From: Candidatus Acetothermia bacterium
GTDB taxonomy: Bacteria; Bipolaricaulota; Bipolaricaulia; UBA7950
DNA: 6,939 bases
Assembly (NCBI GenBank): GCA_003535305.1
Contig: DOHL01000114.1
Span: forward strand, 1 to 6,939
Direction: 5' to 3'
Shown: positions 5,230 to 6,939 of the stretch, piece by piece
How the letters are laid out: every line of letters starts with the position of its first letter
Numbering within the stretch: position 1 is the first letter of the stretch
Notes under the pieces: generated by a model
Seen by the model: only the letters and a program-made list of their open reading frames with translations
The model's database searches: none
Told to the model about the DNA's origin: nothing
Position numbers and translations under genes: made by a program

Positions 5230-6736
5230 TCAACAGAGCCGTACTCGAAGCTTGAACGACGCCCGCGCTTTATCGATCGACCAGATCTCCCAACGGATTA
5301 TAGTAAGAGCCTCAAGGAACCGTTGGTCGTGGCTTACCAGCAGCAATCCGCAAGCGCACTTTTGCAGGGCCTCTTCCAAGCACTCAATCGATGGAAGGTC
5401 CATATGGTTTGTCGGCTCGTCCATTACGATTAACTGTGGCTGCTGAGCGATTTTCATCGCCAAAATAAGTTTACGGATCTCTCCCGGACTCGGCACACGA
5501 CTCTCGAGGAGCCGTTCCGGACGCGAACCGAGGAGGTTCACCCAATTCATCATCCGTCCCAGCATCTCGCCGGAGAGCCCTCGTGCTTCCTCGATGATCT
5601 GCTGTGAACGGCTTTCGCTGATCTCTTGCGGGATGTAGACAACCGCCTCCTCAGGGAGGGTGATCTCGTGAACGATCATCCGGATGAGGGTGCTCTTCCC
5701 GCTCCCGTTCGGTCCGACAAGGGCGATCCGATCTTGCGGCTGCATCAGCAGGTCGGGGAACCGGAGATCCCGTCCTTCTCCCAACGGGAGGGCGCCGCCC
5801 TCGATCCGAAAGAGGGCATTCCGCTGCGAGAAATCGCTGTCGAAACCGATCCACAGGCATGATTGCGCGGCGGCAGCGACTGCTTCTTCTCTCTGTTGCG
5901 CCTGTTGCAGCCGGCCTTCGATCTGGCGAAGCCGCTTGCCGGCGCCGCTGTCGGTAGCGCGGGCGCGGTCTATCTTCTCCTTTGCATCATGGTCGCGCCG
6001 GTCGATCCTGCGCTTCGAACGTCCGCGGTCGGCCTTTCGCTGTTGCTCACGACGGCGAATCAGTTCGCGTTCGAGTCTTTCGCGGTCGCGCCAGGCCTTC
6101 AATCGCATCTTTCGCGTTGTGTCAGCCTCTTGCCGCAGCGCCCTCCAGGCTACTGTGTAGTTGCCGGAACGTAAGATTACTCCGGGCGGTTCGACAAACA
6201 GACAGTGAGTGCATAGCTCGTCGAGGAGTTCGCGATCGTGACTGACCAGCAACCCCACTCCGCGGTATGAGCACAGTGCTTGGAGAACCATGCGGCGCGC
6301 TTCAGCGTCGAGGTGGTTCGTCGGCTCGTCGACTGCAAGTAGGTTAGGCTGAAGCCACAAGCAGGTTCCGATCTGCGCCCGTTTCCGCTCGCCGTGACTG
6401 AGGGTTTCCCACCGCGCGAGCCAGTCGGCTTCGATCCCTAATCGTCCACGGATTCGATATGCCTCTCCGTCGGCTGCATTCGCAAAATCAGCGAACTCTC
6501 GTATCGGTGCATCGGTCCGCTGCGGGCAATAGAGGGTGTGCTCGGGTGTGTCAACGCTCCCGGCCCGTGGCGCGAGCTCTTTGCATGCCAACCGGAGAAG
6601 CGTCGTTTTCCCGGCTCCATTCGGACCGATTATGCCGACCCATCCTTCGGAGATGCCGAAGTCGATCTCCTGGAACAGCCCGGCAGGGGGCTGCGTAATA
6701 GGAAAAACTTACTCGATGAAACGTTAAGGAGGCCAT
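5230..6736 (-). CDS. ABC-F family tandem ATPase, frameshifted near its 5' end
   Basis: Two ABC ATPase domains on one chain without membrane segments mark the ABC-F class, soluble proteins that act on the ribosome and in some members protect it from antibiotics. ATG 6736 (SD AGAGGA) begins MASLTFHRVSFSYYAAP, then the frame is lost at a G5 run (6686-6690). The rest reads in the next frame: AGLFQEIDFGIS, Walker A GPNGAGKTT (6601-6627), LSHGE, AVDEPTNHLD, VSHD, a charged linker of about 90 residues, then GPNGSGKST, a degenerate SPGEIRK signature, VMDEPTNHMD and VSHD. Removing one base gives 501 residues. The unbroken frame has its first usual start codon at TTG 6591, after the Walker A, which would give a 453-residue protein lacking it. 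A sequencing error, a recent pseudogene or programmed slippage are all possible. The gene converges on the nuclease genes. Confidence 0.9.
6686..6690 (-). other. Frameshift site in the ABC-F gene (G5/C5 run)
   Basis: On the minus strand the codons read GCA GCC CCC TGC, giving AAPC and then nonsense. With four Cs instead of five they read GCA GCC CCT GCC GGG CTG, giving AAPAGL and running straight into the ABC domain. The first frame ends in a stop further on, and the second frame has a TAA just upstream and no ATG, so one surplus base explains both. Confidence 0.85.
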
Positions 6737-6739
6737 GGT

Positions 6740-6745
6740 TCCTCT
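6740..6745 (-). promoter_or_regulatory. Shine-Dalgarno site of the ABC-F gene
   Basis: On the minus strand AGAGGA lies 3 nt before ATG 6736, slightly close but usable. It supports MASLTFHRVSF as the native N-terminus over the upstream in-frame GTG at 6769, which has no SD. Confidence 0.5.
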
Positions 6746-6794
6746 CGTTGAGCGGTTGTTCTTTGTCACTGACGGGTTGTAAAGGCAAGGAGAG

Positions 6795-6820
6795 AAAAAA
6801 CTACAGCAAGATATGTGCAG
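6795..6820 (-). terminator. Possible weak attenuator in the ABC-F leader
   Basis: On the minus strand CTGCA (6820-6816) can pair with TGTAG (6805-6801, one G-T pair) around a 10-nt loop, followed at once by T6 (6800-6795). The stem is weak, so this is only a candidate. Its place between a strong upstream SD (6924-6919) and the ABC-F start is where attenuators of several ABC-F resistance genes lie. Confidence 0.2.
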
Positions 6821-6822
6821 GA

Positions 6823-6917
6823 TGACCCGCGAGAGACAAATCAGTCTTGCGGCCGTGGAACAGCCACGTCGATCTTATCATATTTTCTATCTGAGATGTC
6901 TATCTTCGCACGGGTCA
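6823..6917. repeat. Imperfect long inverted repeat in the ABC-F leader
   Basis: TGACCCGCGAGAGACA (6823-6838) pairs imperfectly with the segment 6897-6917 (TGTCT...CGGGTCA), closing a domain of about 95 nt. Inside it CGTGG and CCACG (around 6855-6869) form a perfect 5-bp hairpin. On the minus strand the region follows a strong AGGAGG (6924-6919). A structured leader RNA or a repeat element are both possible; no known riboswitch consensus was recognised. No confident protein-coding gene is seen in 6737-6939. Confidence 0.4.
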
Positions 6918-6939
6918 ACCTCCTAAAAAATAATAGCAA

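Noticed and set aside
5684..6160. Long plus-strand ORF opposite the ABC-F gene
   Set aside because: It is the antisense shadow of a clear ABC-F coding frame; its product is Ser/Arg-rich low-complexity sequence with no domain, as expected from the complement of Arg/Ala-rich codons.
6726..6782. Plus-strand AAGGAGG followed by an ATG (6735) and 15 codons
   Set aside because: The SD-like motif is the complement of the Ala-Ser-Leu codons at the ABC-F N-terminus, the spacing is too short and the ORF is tiny.
6813..6926. 37-codon plus-strand ORF beginning ATG 6813
   Set aside because: The nearest SD-like motif is too far upstream and the peptide has no recognisable features; it also crosses the inverted repeat.

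Overview
The window looks like bacterial chromosome of moderate GC content. It has Shine-Dalgarno starts, tight gene packing and no phage or insertion-sequence genes. The lineage cannot be fixed from sequence alone. The style of the genes (a CUT1-type sugar transporter, secreted proteins with internalin-like 22-residue leucine-rich repeats, palindromic intergenic hairpins) would fit an environmental lineage such as Chloroflexota or Bipolaricaulota, but this is a weak guess.

Layout: (1) Positions 1-744 hold the 3' part of a family 1 ABC solute-binding protein. A perfect 10-bp-arm hairpin (758-780) follows, then one MalF/UgpA-type permease (about 794-1705). A second, MalG-type permease would be expected next but is absent. 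Only a 27-codon ORF, overlapping the permease stop by ATGA, lies there. (2) Positions 1809-4040 encode a 743-residue secreted protein: signal peptide, staphylococcal-nuclease (SNase/TNase) domain, a probable beta-barrel (OB-like) domain, then an LRR cap, 15 LRRs of exactly 22 residues and a C-cap. (3) After an 88-nt intergenic stretch that can fold almost entirely into two consecutive hairpins, 4129-5022 encodes a 297-residue secreted paralogue with the same signal peptide, SNase and OB-like architecture but no LRRs. (4) Positions 5023-5229 are non-coding and repeat-rich, with a 109-bp segment bounded by perfect 12-bp inverted repeats and a second REP-like hairpin. (5) On the minus strand, 6736-5230 is an ABC-F type tandem ATPase that converges on the nuclease genes. 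Its 5' end is broken by one extra base in a G5 run, which separates the start codon from the first Walker A motif. (6) Positions 6737-6939 are the leader side of the ABC-F gene, with a strong SD, inverted repeats and a T6 tract.

The SBP and permease form one sugar-uptake unit, truncated at the window edge. The two SNase genes are a tandem duplication on the same strand and probably act outside the cytoplasm on nucleic acid; the long form adds an LRR surface that could bind a partner, a polymer or another cell. This SNase-OB-LRR fusion beside its LRR-less paralogue is the most novel item here. ABC-F proteins generally act on the ribosome, so that gene is probably unrelated in function.
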